Below are positions 5,739-11,655 of a DNA stretch of 11,655 nt, piece after piece (within the stretch, counting starts at the first letter, position 1; each line of letters begins with the position of its first letter). Below the pieces are notes generated by a model that saw nothing but the letters and a program-made list of their open reading frames with translations, did no database searches and had not been told where the DNA came from. The position numbers and the translations under genes are program-made. Location of the stretch: positions 1-11,655 of the forward strand of contig JAASTF010000072.1 in NCBI GenBank assembly GCA_021767525.1, in the 5' to 3' direction. Origin of the DNA: Paracoccaceae bacterium (lineage in GTDB: Bacteria; Pseudomonadota; Alphaproteobacteria; Rhodobacterales; Rhodobacteraceae).

Positions 5739-6905
5739 CTAGCCCATAAGCCCGGGGTTGAGAATGCCGCGCGGGTCGAACTTTTCACGCAAGCCGCGCG
5801 TCAGGGCGGCCAGCGGCGCGGGCTCGGGCTGGAACACCGGCACCTGGGCGCGCAGCCCCGCGTCGCCCTTGATCAGCGTGGCGTGACCGCCACCGCCCGC
5901 GTTTATCGCCGGATCGGCAACCAGCGCCTGCAGGCGCGTATGCATATCCGCCGCGCCCGCACCCGCATCTGCGCCCAGCCAACACAGGCCACCCGCCCAA
6001 TCCAGCTGGTATGGCCCCAACGCATCGCCCAGGGCTGGCAGCAACCGGTCCACCAGGGCGCTTGGCGTCATCGACACGCGCCAAACATTGGCACACCCTG
6101 CCAGCAGCTCGACATCGCGCAAGGCGCGCCACTGATCTGCGCTTTCTTCTGGCGTGTCGGTCTGGGTGATCTGGCCCAGATCGGCCAGCAGCGTTTTCAG
6201 TTGCGCCGCGCGATAAGCGACCGAGCCGGCAAAGCCCTCGATCCGCAGGAAAACGCGGGGCGTGTCGCCAGGCAGATAGGCCGCGCCCGACACCTCGTAG
6301 GGGCTGGTGATGGCGCGGGTCATCGCCTCCAGCGCCCCGGCCGCATCCACCCCGTGCAGGGTCAGCGTGACCACCGCTTCGGGTTGCGGCAGCACCTTCA
6401 GGCTGACCTCGCTCAGAACGCCCAGGGTGCCGTAACTGCCCGCCATCAGCTTGACCAGGTCATAGCCGGTGACGTTCTTCATCACCCGCCCGCCGTTTTT
6501 CAGCACACGGCCCGTGCCATCGACAAAGCGCACACCCAACAGGAAATCGCGCGCTGCCCCCACCGCCACGCGGCGCGGGCCGCTGACATTGGCCGCCACG
6601 ACTCCGCCCATCGTCGGCGCACCCTCGGTGCCCAGCAAGGTGCGGTGATCCATCGGCTCGAAGGCCAGGCGCTGCCCCTCGGCGGCCAGGGCTGCCTCGA
6701 TCTCGGCCACCGGCGTTCCGGCGCGCGCCACCAGCGTCAGCGCCCCCGGCTCGTACTCCACGATCCCCGACAGCGCCGACAGGCTCAAAGCCTCGCCTGT
6801 AACGGGCCGGCCAATCGGCCGCGTGCCGCCACCGAACACGTGCAACGGCCCTTGTGCCGCGCCAACCATCTCGGCCAGCTCGGCCTCTGTTTGCGGTGTC
6901 ATCAT
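5739..6905 (-). CDS. glcE: Glycolate oxidase FAD-binding subunit GlcE
   Basis: The second flavin subunit of glycolate oxidase, about 388 residues. The N-terminal PCMH-type FAD-binding domain shows HVFGGGTRPIGRPV (residues 22-35), TEGAPTMGGVVAANVSGPRR (93-112) and ARDFLLGVRF (118-127). It continues with GGRVMKNVTGYDLVKLMAGS (138-157) and GTLGVLSEVSLKVLP. The C-terminus FDPRGILNPGLMG is the usual FAD-oxidase end. It lacks the GEHGVG and AGDGNxHP active-site region of GlcD, as expected for GlcE. The start is uncertain within six bases: GTG (6908), ATG (6905) and ATG (6902) are consecutive codons, and no strong ribosome site distinguishes them. It follows glcD after a 57-base gap that holds a GC hairpin. 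Confidence 0.93.
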   Translation of the reverse strand: MMTPQTEAELAEMVGAAQGPLHVFGGGTRPIGRPVTGEALSLSALSGIVEYEPGALTLVARAGTPVAEIEAALAAEGQRLAFEPMDHRTLLGTEGAPTMGGVVAANVSGPRRVAVGAARDFLLGVRFVDGTGRVLKNGGRVMKNVTGYDLVKLMAGSYGTLGVLSEVSLKVLPQPEAVVTLTLHGVDAAGALEAMTRAITSPYEVSGAAYLPGDTPRVFLRIEGFAGSVAYRAAQLKTLLADLGQITQTDTPEESADQWRALRDVELLAGCANVWRVSMTPSALVDRLLPALGDALGPYQLDWAGGLCWLGADAGAGAADMHTRLQALVADPAINAGGGGHATLIKGDAGLRAQVPVFQPEPAPLAALTRGLREKFDPRGILNPGLMG

Positions 6906-6928
6906 CACTTCATCTTGCCAAGAAAACT

Positions 6929-6955
6929 CCGGGGGTCCGGGGGCAGCGCCCCCGG
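6929..6955. repeat. GC hairpin with a duplicated arm between glcD and glcE
   Basis: CCGGGGGC (6937-6944) and GCCCCCGG (6948-6955) form a perfect 8-bp stem with a 3-base loop. A second CCGGGGG at 6929-6935 could pair with the same partner instead. The hairpin resembles the GGGGGC-AGA-GCCCCC hairpin at 257-271. On the minus strand a broken T run (TTTTCTT) follows some distance away, so partial termination or mRNA processing between glcD and glcE is possible. Confidence 0.6.
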
Positions 6956-6962
6956 CGCTCTG

Positions 6963-8396
6963 TCACGCGGCGCGGCGCTTGGCCGAGGCGTCCAGCGGGA
7001 ACACCTTGGCCGGGTTCAGCAGCCATTGCGGATCGAACACGTCCTTCACCGCCATCTGGATATCCAGATCGTCCGGCGCGAACTGATCCACCATCAGGTC
7101 GCGCTTTTCGATGCCCACGCCATGCTCGCCCGTCAGGCATCCGCCCACCTCGACGCACAGGCGCAGAATGTCGGCGCCGAACGCCTCGCATTTTTCCAGA
7201 TCGCCGGGCTTGTTGGCGTCGAACAGGATCAGCGGATGCATGTTGCCGTCGCCCGCGTGAAACACGTTGCCCACGTCCAGCCCGTATTCTTTCGACATCT
7301 CGCCGATGCGGCGCAGAACGAAGGGCAGCTGGCTGACCGGGATCGTGCCGTCGAGGCACATGTAATCGTTGATCTGCCCCATCGCGCCAAAGGCCGATTT
7401 CCGGCCCAGCCAGATGCGCGCACTTTCCTCGGCGCTGGTGCTTTCGCGCAGCTCGACCGGGTTGTGCCGCCGGGCGATCTGGGTGATCAGGCCCAGCTGT
7501 TCGTCGATTTCCGCGTCCGAGCCTTCAACCTCGACGATCAGCAACGCCTCGCAATCGGGATAGCCCGCCTTGGCAAAGGCCTCGGTCGCGCGGATGCAGG
7601 GGCGGTCCATGAACTCGATCGCCACGGGCAGAACGCCCGCCTTGATGATGTCGCTGACGACTTGGCCCGCGACCTCGTTGCTGTCGTATCCCATCAGCAC
7701 GGGGCGCGCGCCTTCGGGCTTGGGCAGGATGCGCAGCGTGGCCTCGGTCACCACGCCCAACTGCCCCTCCGAGCCACAGATCAGCCCCAGCAGGTCCAGC
7801 CCGCCGGCATCCATATGCGCGCCGCCCAGCTCGACCACGGTGCCGTCCATCATCACCATCGTCACGCCCAGCAAGTTGTTCGTGGTCACCCCGTATTTCA
7901 GGCAATGCGCCCCGCCCGAATTCATCGCGATATTGCCCGCGATGGCGCAAGCCAGCTGGCTGGACGGGTCGGGCGCATAGAAAAATCCATCGGCCTCGAC
8001 CGCGCCGGTGACGCTCAGGTTGGTGCGGCCCGTCTGCACGCGCACGAACCGGTCGTCGTAATTGGTTTCCAACACCTCGGTCATGCGCGCCACGCCCAGG
8101 ATCACGCTGTCGGCGGTGGGCAGCGCACCGCCCGCCAGCGACGTGCCCGCACCGCGTGGCACCACCGGCACGCCCATTTCGTGGCAGATGCGCAGCACGT
8201 CCGACACCTCTTGCGTGCTGGATGGCAGAACTGCGCAAAGCGGCGGGCATTTATAAGCGGTCAGCGCATCGCATTCATAAGCACGGGTTTCGGCCTGATC
8301 GTGGATCACCGCATCGGCAGGCAGCACGGTCTGCAACCGGGCAACCAGCCTGTCTTTCAGACCCAGGATTGCTTGGTTCGGGGCTGGCATCTCCAT
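6963..8396 (-). CDS. glcD: Glycolate oxidase catalytic subunit GlcD
   Basis: The main FAD subunit, which oxidises glycolate (often also D-lactate) to the 2-oxo acid. It has 477 residues, the usual length. The FAD-binding domain includes VVPRGAGTSLAGGALP (residues 78-93), YAPDPSSQLACAIAGNIAMN (140-159) and GSEGQLGVVTEATLRILP (208-225). The FAD-oxidase C-terminal domain includes HAGDGNMHPLILFD (380-393) and TGEHGVGIEKRDLM (422-435), the conserved His-rich active-site motifs of this family. The ATG at 8396 is fixed by GGAGG at 8404-8408, seven bases upstream; the open frame continues upstream but crosses the promoter and dyad. It is the first gene of glcD-glcE-orf-glcF. A 2-hydroxyglutarate or D-lactate dehydrogenase is an alternative for an isolated GlcD, but the linked glcE and glcF argue for glycolate oxidase. 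Confidence 0.95.
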   Translation of the reverse strand: MEMPAPNQAILGLKDRLVARLQTVLPADAVIHDQAETRAYECDALTAYKCPPLCAVLPSSTQEVSDVLRICHEMGVPVVPRGAGTSLAGGALPTADSVILGVARMTEVLETNYDDRFVRVQTGRTNLSVTGAVEADGFFYAPDPSSQLACAIAGNIAMNSGGAHCLKYGVTTNNLLGVTMVMMDGTVVELGGAHMDAGGLDLLGLICGSEGQLGVVTEATLRILPKPEGARPVLMGYDSNEVAGQVVSDIIKAGVLPVAIEFMDRPCIRATEAFAKAGYPDCEALLIVEVEGSDAEIDEQLGLITQIARRHNPVELRESTSAEESARIWLGRKSAFGAMGQINDYMCLDGTIPVSQLPFVLRRIGEMSKEYGLDVGNVFHAGDGNMHPLILFDANKPGDLEKCEAFGADILRLCVEVGGCLTGEHGVGIEKRDLMVDQFAPDDLDIQMAVKDVFDPQWLLNPAKVFPLDASAKRRAA

Positions 8397-8403
8397 CGCA
8401 TGT

Positions 8404-8408
8404 CCTCC
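8404..8408 (-). promoter_or_regulatory. Shine-Dalgarno of glcD
   Basis: GGAGG on the minus strand stands seven bases before the ATG at 8396 and decides that start over the longer open frame. Confidence 0.8.
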
Positions 8409-8416
8409 GGATGCGG

Positions 8417-8445
8417 TAATTGGTAAAATTTCTAGACCAATTATG
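8417..8445 (-). promoter_or_regulatory. glcD promoter -10 with GntR-like dyad
   Basis: Perfect 8-bp arms, TAATTGGT (8417-8424) and ACCAATTA (8436-8443), are separated by 11 bp. The half-site AATTGGT/ACCAATT matches that recognised by FadR-subfamily GntR regulators such as PdhR and LldR in E. coli, but those have a 3-bp gap. On the minus strand CATAAT (8440-8445) is a good -10 box with no clear -35 box. The dyad would cover the -10 to about +17, fitting repression. A regulator gene is not in the window. Confidence 0.5.
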
Positions 8446-8452
8446 GGATTCG

Positions 8453-8480
8453 CGCAAGCCGCGCGCCCTGCGGCCTTGCG
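8453..8480. repeat. Long inverted repeat between the divergent glcD and DUF599 genes
   Basis: CGCAAGCCGC (8453-8462) pairs with GCGG and CTTGCG (8470-8480) across a 7-base loop, with one bulged C: ten base pairs in all. No T run follows on either strand. It could be an operator, or a stem in the 5' leader of the + strand gene starting at 8538. The rest of the 8397-8537 gap holds only the glcD promoter region and sequence I cannot assign. Confidence 0.5.
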
Positions 8481-8537
8481 TCCACCCCGTGAAACCGGCA
8501 GGGATTTCGCCAAACCGCAACAATCCCGGCCCGCCCG

Positions 8538-9257
8538 ATGCGCGACACGCTTGACCTATTGCGCCTGTTCACAACGCTTGATTTCGTCGCCGTTGGCACG
8601 ATCCTCGTTGCCTGGGCCGCCATCGGCTGGCTGATCGAGAACCCGCCGCGCACGCGGCTCTCGGTCTCGCGGCTGATGGCGCAATACCGGCGCGAATGGA
8701 TGCAGGTGATGGTCACGCGCCAACCGCGCATCTTCGACGCACAGGCCCTCGGAACGCTGCGGCAGGGCACGTCTTTCTTTGCCTCGGCCACGATGATTGC
8801 CATCGGCGGGGCGCTGGCGCTCATTGGCAATGCCGAGCAATTACAGGGCATCGCGCAGGATCTGACCTTGGGCCGTGATCCCCGCATCGTGTGGGAGCTG
8901 AAGCTGCTTCTGGCGGTCTTCTTCCTGGCCAATGCCTTTCTGAAATTCGTCTGGGCGCATCGGCTGTTCGGCTACTGCCTGGTGCTGATGGGCTCGGTCC
9001 CCAACGATCCTGACGATCCCGCCGCCTGGCCCCGCGCCGCTCAGGCGGCCGAGATCAACATCACCGCCGTGCGCGGGTTCAACCGCGGCCTGCGCTCGGT
9101 TTATTTCGCCTTTGGCGCCACCGCCTGGATGCTGGGCGCGCTGCCGCTGATGGCCGCCACGGCGATCACGCTTGGCGTTCTGTGGCGGCGCGAGTTCGCC
9201 TCGCAGTCACGGGCGGTGCTGATGCGCAACGGTGACGCGGCCGACACGGCAAAGTGA
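8538..9257 (+). CDS. DUF599 family membrane protein
   Basis: A 239-residue inner-membrane protein of unknown function. Likely membrane spans are near residues 13-33, 78-98, 120-146 and 190-215. Motifs I associate with DUF599 proteins are visible: RREWMQVMVTRQPRIFD (51-67), QGTSFFASATM (76-86) between the first two spans, LKFVWAHRLFGY (135-146), and FNRGLRSVYFAFGA (181-194). The spacing and length match the family. The ATG at 8538 begins a plausible short cytoplasmic N-terminus, but no Shine-Dalgarno precedes it, so leaderless or weak initiation is possible. It is divergent from glcD, with 141 bases between the two start codons. The following small exported-protein gene starts 37 bases after its stop and may be co-transcribed. 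No link to glycolate metabolism can be shown. Confidence 0.85.
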   Translation: MRDTLDLLRLFTTLDFVAVGTILVAWAAIGWLIENPPRTRLSVSRLMAQYRREWMQVMVTRQPRIFDAQALGTLRQGTSFFASATMIAIGGALALIGNAEQLQGIAQDLTLGRDPRIVWELKLLLAVFFLANAFLKFVWAHRLFGYCLVLMGSVPNDPDDPAAWPRAAQAAEINITAVRGFNRGLRSVYFAFGATAWMLGALPLMAATAITLGVLWRREFASQSRAVLMRNGDAADTAK

Positions 9258-9294
9258 TGGCGGTGCAGCGCCGGCCCCTGCTATCTAAAGCGGC

Positions 9295-9663
9295 ATGACT
9301 CGTATCCTTTCCCTCTCCCTGGCCCTGTTGGGCCTTGCCGCTCCGCTTTACGCGGGTGACCCCGTCATTGAACGGGCCGAGGCCAGCCGCAGCGGCATGG
9401 GCTGGCGGTTCGACGTGACGTTGCGCCACCCCGACACCGGCTGGGATCACTACGCCGACGGGTGGGAGGTGCTGACACCAGACGGCCAACGCATCGGCAT
9501 CCGCAAACTGCACCACCCCCACGTGACCGAGCAGCCGTTTACCCGGTCGCTGTCGAACGTCATGGTGCCCGATGGCCTGCGCCAGGTGCAAATCCGCGCG
9601 CGGTGTTCGGTGGATGGCTGGGCCGGTCAGCCGGTGACCGTCACGCTCAAGCCCGGCGGCTGA
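9295..9663 (+). CDS. Small exported protein, conserved in appearance, function unknown
   Basis: A 122-residue protein with a clear signal peptide, MTRILSLSLALLGLAAPLYA, followed by GDPVIERAEA. The mature part of about 100 residues is predicted to be mostly beta strands. It contains WRFDVTLRHPDTGWDHYADGW, a Gly-rich turn LTPDGQRIGIR, and a His-rich stretch LHHPHVTEQPFTRSL at about residues 72-86. It has a single cysteine, Cys105. The His cluster invites a metal-binding idea, but that is not supported further. I recognise similar short periplasmic proteins in other Rhodobacteraceae but know no function. The TGA stop abuts the stop of the convergent gene, with no bases between. AGCC-CGGC-GGCT plus CTTTTT just across the stop is a very weak terminator at best. 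Confidence 0.8.
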   Translation: MTRILSLSLALLGLAAPLYAGDPVIERAEASRSGMGWRFDVTLRHPDTGWDHYADGWEVLTPDGQRIGIRKLHHPHVTEQPFTRSLSNVMVPDGLRQVQIRARCSVDGWAGQPVTVTLKPGG

Positions 9664-9903
9664 TCACTTTTTCTGCACATAGGTCTGCCACAGCCAGATC
9701 AGCAGCATCGCCCCCAGAACCGCGCCGATCAGCCCGGCAAAGGCGCCCATCACCGTCAGCAGCAGGTGCAGAACCAGCCCGCCGATCAGCGCACCGGCGA
9801 TGCCGATGGCGACCGTGGTTATGATATCCGCCTCGATCCGCATCAGCCGCGTGGCCAGGAACCCCGCCGCCGCGCCGATGATGACAAGCATGACAACGCT
9901 CAT
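9664..9903 (-). CDS. GlsB/YeaQ/YmgE-like (transglycosylase-associated) small membrane protein
   Basis: A 79-residue, highly hydrophobic protein with three likely membrane spans (about 2-20, 27-50 and 54-74) and a basic end, YVQKK. The glycine-rich pattern AAAGFLATRLM, then GIAGALIGGLVL, then GLIGAVLGAMLLIWLW fits the short 'transglycosylase-associated' family (GlsB/YeaQ/YmgE). These are stress-linked inner-membrane proteins whose true role is unclear. A ribosome site AAGGGG lies upstream of the ATG at 9903 and overlaps the stop of the preceding gene, with 11 bases between the two genes. It is the last gene of the def-like/fmt unit. Confidence 0.8.
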   Translation of the reverse strand: MSVVMLVIIGAAAGFLATRLMRIEADIITTVAIGIAGALIGGLVLHLLLTVMGAFAGLIGAVLGAMLLIWLWQTYVQKK

Positions 9904-9914
9904 CGGCCCGCCCC

Positions 9915-10151
9915 TTACCGCCGCCAGTGCGTCGGCACGATAATCAGCGCGCCGATCGAGGACAGGATCGCGTCGAACCCCGCGCTGCCGAATTTCAGCC
10001 CGAACATCAGCCGCACGAAATAGAACAGGAACGCCCCGCCCACGCAGATGATGATGGATTGCAGATATCCGTTATGGGTAAAGCCCGTCTTTTCCGCGAC
10101 ATAGCCCACGATCCCCGCGATCACGACCGTGCCGATCAGCGTTGGAAACAT
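9915..10151 (-). CDS. Small membrane protein downstream of fmt
   Basis: A 78-residue protein with three likely membrane spans (about 4-19, 31-51 and 57-73) and a polar stretch EKTGFTHNGYLQS after the first. Its layout resembles the small membrane protein encoded next to it, and it may be a divergent member of the same family; I cannot name it with confidence. The ATG at 10151 is chosen because the frame upstream overlaps fmt and loses all hydrophobic pattern. Its start lies four bases after the fmt stop, so translation is probably coupled to fmt. It ends PTHWRR. Confidence 0.75.
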   Translation of the reverse strand: MFPTLIGTVVIAGIVGYVAEKTGFTHNGYLQSIIICVGGAFLFYFVRLMFGLKFGSAGFDAILSSIGALIIVPTHWRR

Positions 10152-10155
10152 GGCG

Positions 10156-11067
10156 TCATTCCCCCAGCTTGGTGCCCTTGGGCACCGCCATACCGCGCAG
10201 CGCCTCGGCCACGTCCTGCGCCGCCCGGCCCGCCCGTTGCAGGCGGGTGATCTGCACGGCGCCCTTACCACAGGCGATGCGCAACCCGTCGTCCAGCGCC
10301 TCGCCCGGTTCACCCTGCCCGTCCGCCATCCGGCTCGCAAGCAGTTTCACGCGCTCGCCCCCGATCAACGTCCAGGCGCCGGGAAAGGGCGACAAGCCGC
10401 GAATTTGCCGATCGATCTGCGCGGCGGGCCGGGTCCAGTCCACAGCCGCCTCGGCCTTGTCGATCTTGGCGGCATAGGTCACGCCATCCTCGGGCTGCGG
10501 TTCTGGCGTCAACGCGTCCAGCCGCGCCAGCGCCTCTACTATCAGCCGCGCACCCATGCCGCTAAGCCGGTCGTGCAGCTGGCCGGTGGTGTCCTCGGGT
10601 CCGATCGCCGTTGCCTCGCGCAGCAGCACCGGGCCGGTATCCAGCCCCGCCTCCATCTGCATGATGCAGATGCCGGTTTCCGCATCGCCCGCCATGATCG
10701 CGCGATGAATGGGCGCCGCACCGCGCCAGCGCGGCAACAGGCTGGCATGGATGTTCAGGCAGCCATGCGCCGGCGCGTCCAGGATAGCCTGCGGCAGGAT
10801 CAGCCCATAGGCCACCACCACCGCCACATCCGCCCCCAGCGCGGCAAATTCCGCCTGCGCCTCGGCCCCTTTGAGGCTGACGGGATGACGCACGTCCAAC
10901 CCCAGCTCCAATGCGCGGGCATGAACGGGCGTCGGGCGATCCTTCTTGCCGCGCCCGGCAGGCCGTGGCGGCTGGCAATACACCGCCGCCACCTCGTGCC
11001 CCGCCTCGACCAGCGCCTCCAGAACCGGGACCGAGAATTCGGGCGTTCCCATGAAAATCACGCGCAT
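10156..11067 (-). CDS. fmt: Methionyl-tRNA formyltransferase
   Basis: The enzyme formylates Met-tRNA(fMet) with 10-formyl-tetrahydrofolate in the cytoplasm, allowing bacterial initiation. It has 303 residues, slightly short of the usual 310-315. The N-terminal domain opens MRVIFMGTPEFSVPVLEAL. NIHASLLPRWRGAAPI (residues 105-120) and GLDTGPVLL (141-149) provide the catalytic Asn105, His107 and Asp143, one position off the E. coli numbering. The basic loop RPAGRGKKDRPTPVH (35-49) is the tRNA-contacting segment. The C-terminal domain (about 203-303) includes KIDKAEAAVDW and IRGLSPFPGAW. The ATG at 11067 is preceded by purine-rich GGAGAGAAGAAG, which belongs to the intergenic repeat at 11073-11102. 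It lies 76 bases downstream of the deformylase-like gene, the common def-fmt arrangement. Confidence 0.96.
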   Translation of the reverse strand: MRVIFMGTPEFSVPVLEALVEAGHEVAAVYCQPPRPAGRGKKDRPTPVHARALELGLDVRHPVSLKGAEAQAEFAALGADVAVVVAYGLILPQAILDAPAHGCLNIHASLLPRWRGAAPIHRAIMAGDAETGICIMQMEAGLDTGPVLLREATAIGPEDTTGQLHDRLSGMGARLIVEALARLDALTPEPQPEDGVTYAAKIDKAEAAVDWTRPAAQIDRQIRGLSPFPGAWTLIGGERVKLLASRMADGQGEPGEALDDGLRIACGKGAVQITRLQRAGRAAQDVAEALRGMAVPKGTKLGE

Positions 11068-11072
11068 GTCTG

Positions 11073-11125
11073 CTTCTTCTCTCCATAAATATCCCGGGGA
11101 GCGCGAGGGGCTGGCCCCTCGCTCC
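11073..11125. repeat. Intergenic repeat copy 2 (AATATCCCGGGG element with hairpin) before fmt
   Basis: Bases 11073-11102 match the element at 211-240 (24 of the first 27 bases identical). A strong perfect hairpin follows, GCGAGGGGC (11103-11111) with GCCCCTCGC (11114-11122), extended by GGA/TCC across a 2-base bulge. Its purine-rich end on the minus strand supplies the apparent ribosome-binding region of fmt, so the element forms part of the fmt leader. The hairpin would sit in the mRNA between the deformylase-like gene and fmt. Confidence 0.7.
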
Positions 11126-11143
11126 TGCACAAGGCCAAGGCGA

Positions 11144-11641
11144 TCACCGCCCGCCTTTCCTGGCCTTGCGCAGCAACATGTCCCGTTTCACCTTGCTCAG
11201 CCGGTCGAAATACATCCGCCCGTTCAGATGGTCGATCTGGTGCTGCACGCTGGTGGCCCACAACCCCACGAAATCCTGCCGGTCGCGCACGCCGTCTGCG
11301 TTCAGAAACGCCACCGTGACCGCGCGCGGGCGACTGATCTTGGCCGAGACGCCGGGCAGGTTGGGGCTGGCCTCTTCATGGTCGCGCAACTGCACGCTTT
11401 CGTGCAGGATTTCGGGGTTGGCCATACGCACAGCCTTCCCGCGCTCGCTGCTGGCGTCGACCACCGCCAAACGCAGCCCGATGCCGATCTGCGGCGCGGC
11501 CAGGCCCACGCCGGGCATCGCCTCCATCGTGTCGATCATGTCGTCCCAGATGGCGCGGATCTCGTCGGTGATCTCGTCCACCGGGGCGGCGGGCGTGCGC
11601 AGGCGCTTGTCGGGCCAGGGGATGCAGCGGCGCGCGGTCAT
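11144..11641 (-). CDS. Peptide deformylase-like protein with altered active site
   Basis: A 165-residue member of the peptide deformylase family. Motif 1, GVGLAAPQIG (residues 44-53), is intact. In motif 2 the expected EGCLSxPG is EASPNLPG (90-97), so the metal-binding Cys is Ser92. In motif 3 the expected HExDHLxG is HQIDHLNG (134-141): both His ligands stay but the catalytic Glu is Gln135. It may therefore not deformylate nascent peptides in the normal way. Its C-terminal tail, DRLSKVKRDMLLRKARK, is strongly basic and could contact the ribosome or RNA. The ATG at 11641 overlaps the TGA of the upstream gene (ATGA). Roseobacter-type genomes often carry several def genes in a row before fmt, as I recall, so a canonical copy probably lies upstream. 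Databases would likely label this simply 'peptide deformylase'. Confidence 0.88.
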   Translation of the reverse strand: MTARRCIPWPDKRLRTPAAPVDEITDEIRAIWDDMIDTMEAMPGVGLAAPQIGIGLRLAVVDASSERGKAVRMANPEILHESVQLRDHEEASPNLPGVSAKISRPRAVTVAFLNADGVRDRQDFVGLWATSVQHQIDHLNGRMYFDRLSKVKRDMLLRKARKGGR

Positions 11642-11655
11642 GGCAGCGCCTCGTA
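11638..11655 (-). CDS. C-terminal end of an upstream gene (partial)
   Basis: Reading in from the window edge, the five codons Tyr-Glu-Ala-Leu-Pro are followed by TGA, which overlaps the ATG of the deformylase-like gene as ATGA. Such overlap is typical of a translationally coupled operon partner. By context it could be another peptide deformylase, but the fragment is too short to identify. Confidence 0.45.
   Translation of the reverse strand, partial: YEALP

Noticed and set aside
5682..8426. A 914-codon open frame on the + strand
   Set aside because: It runs antisense to glcE and glcD, whose protein motifs are certain. The product is rich in Arg, His and Gln with no domain, as expected for a mirror frame in GC-rich DNA.
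8397..8513. N-terminal extension of GlcD
   Set aside because: It would cross the promoter and dyad, and GGAGG supports the ATG at 8396.
9282..9287. TATCTA as a -10 box giving a near-leaderless transcript of the small exported protein
   Set aside because: No -35 box is visible and a single AT-rich hexamer is weak evidence; co-transcription with the DUF599 gene is as likely.

Overview
The window looks like chromosomal DNA of a GC-rich alphaproteobacterium of the family Rhodobacteraceae (Roseobacter-type). I infer this from the protein sequences: a GabD tail, a GlcDEF glycolate oxidase set, a DUF599 membrane protein, a divergent peptide deformylase next to fmt. The intergenic element around 'aaatatcccgggg' followed by GC hairpins is also typical of that group, as far as I recall. 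No phage, transposase, CRISPR, tRNA or rRNA signal was seen.

Layout. (1) 1-146: C-terminus of a succinate-semialdehyde dehydrogenase on +, closed by a UUCG-loop terminator. (2) 311-1546 (-): a class I/II PLP-dependent aminotransferase, preceded by a promoter-like region carrying two copies of a 19-bp dyad. (3) 1666-2139 (-): an IbpA-type small heat-shock protein with a heat-shock (RpoH-like) promoter candidate, a structured leader that closely resembles a ROSE RNA thermometer, and a strong terminator. (4) 2293-3937 (-): two tandem secreted V8/trypsin-like serine proteases, one base apart. (5) 4000-8396 (-): glycolate oxidase glcD, glcE, a small four-helix membrane protein, and glcF, in that transcription order. 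(6) 8538-9663 (+): a DUF599 membrane protein and a small exported protein. (7) 9664-11655 (-): a deformylase-like gene lacking key catalytic residues, fmt, and two very small membrane proteins. The last codons of another gene overlap the deformylase-like start at the window edge.

How it fits together. GlcDEF oxidises glycolate to glyoxylate, and its promoter region holds a perfect TAATTGGT/ACCAATTA dyad resembling half-sites of FadR-type GntR regulators. The fmt/def-like unit handles N-formylmethionine at translation initiation and after. The proteases and the Hsp20 gene are adjacent and co-oriented, but whether they act together is not shown.

The best leads are the ROSE-like leader (in RNA, a UCGCU strand pairs with the Shine-Dalgarno and leaves one G bulged), the paired dyads over the aminotransferase promoter, and the deformylase homologue with Cys->Ser and HExxH->HQxxH changes. 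The paralogous protease pair with a shared GAKF-type C-terminal tail and the extra membrane gene inside glcDEF come next. I see no unmistakable new multi-gene system.
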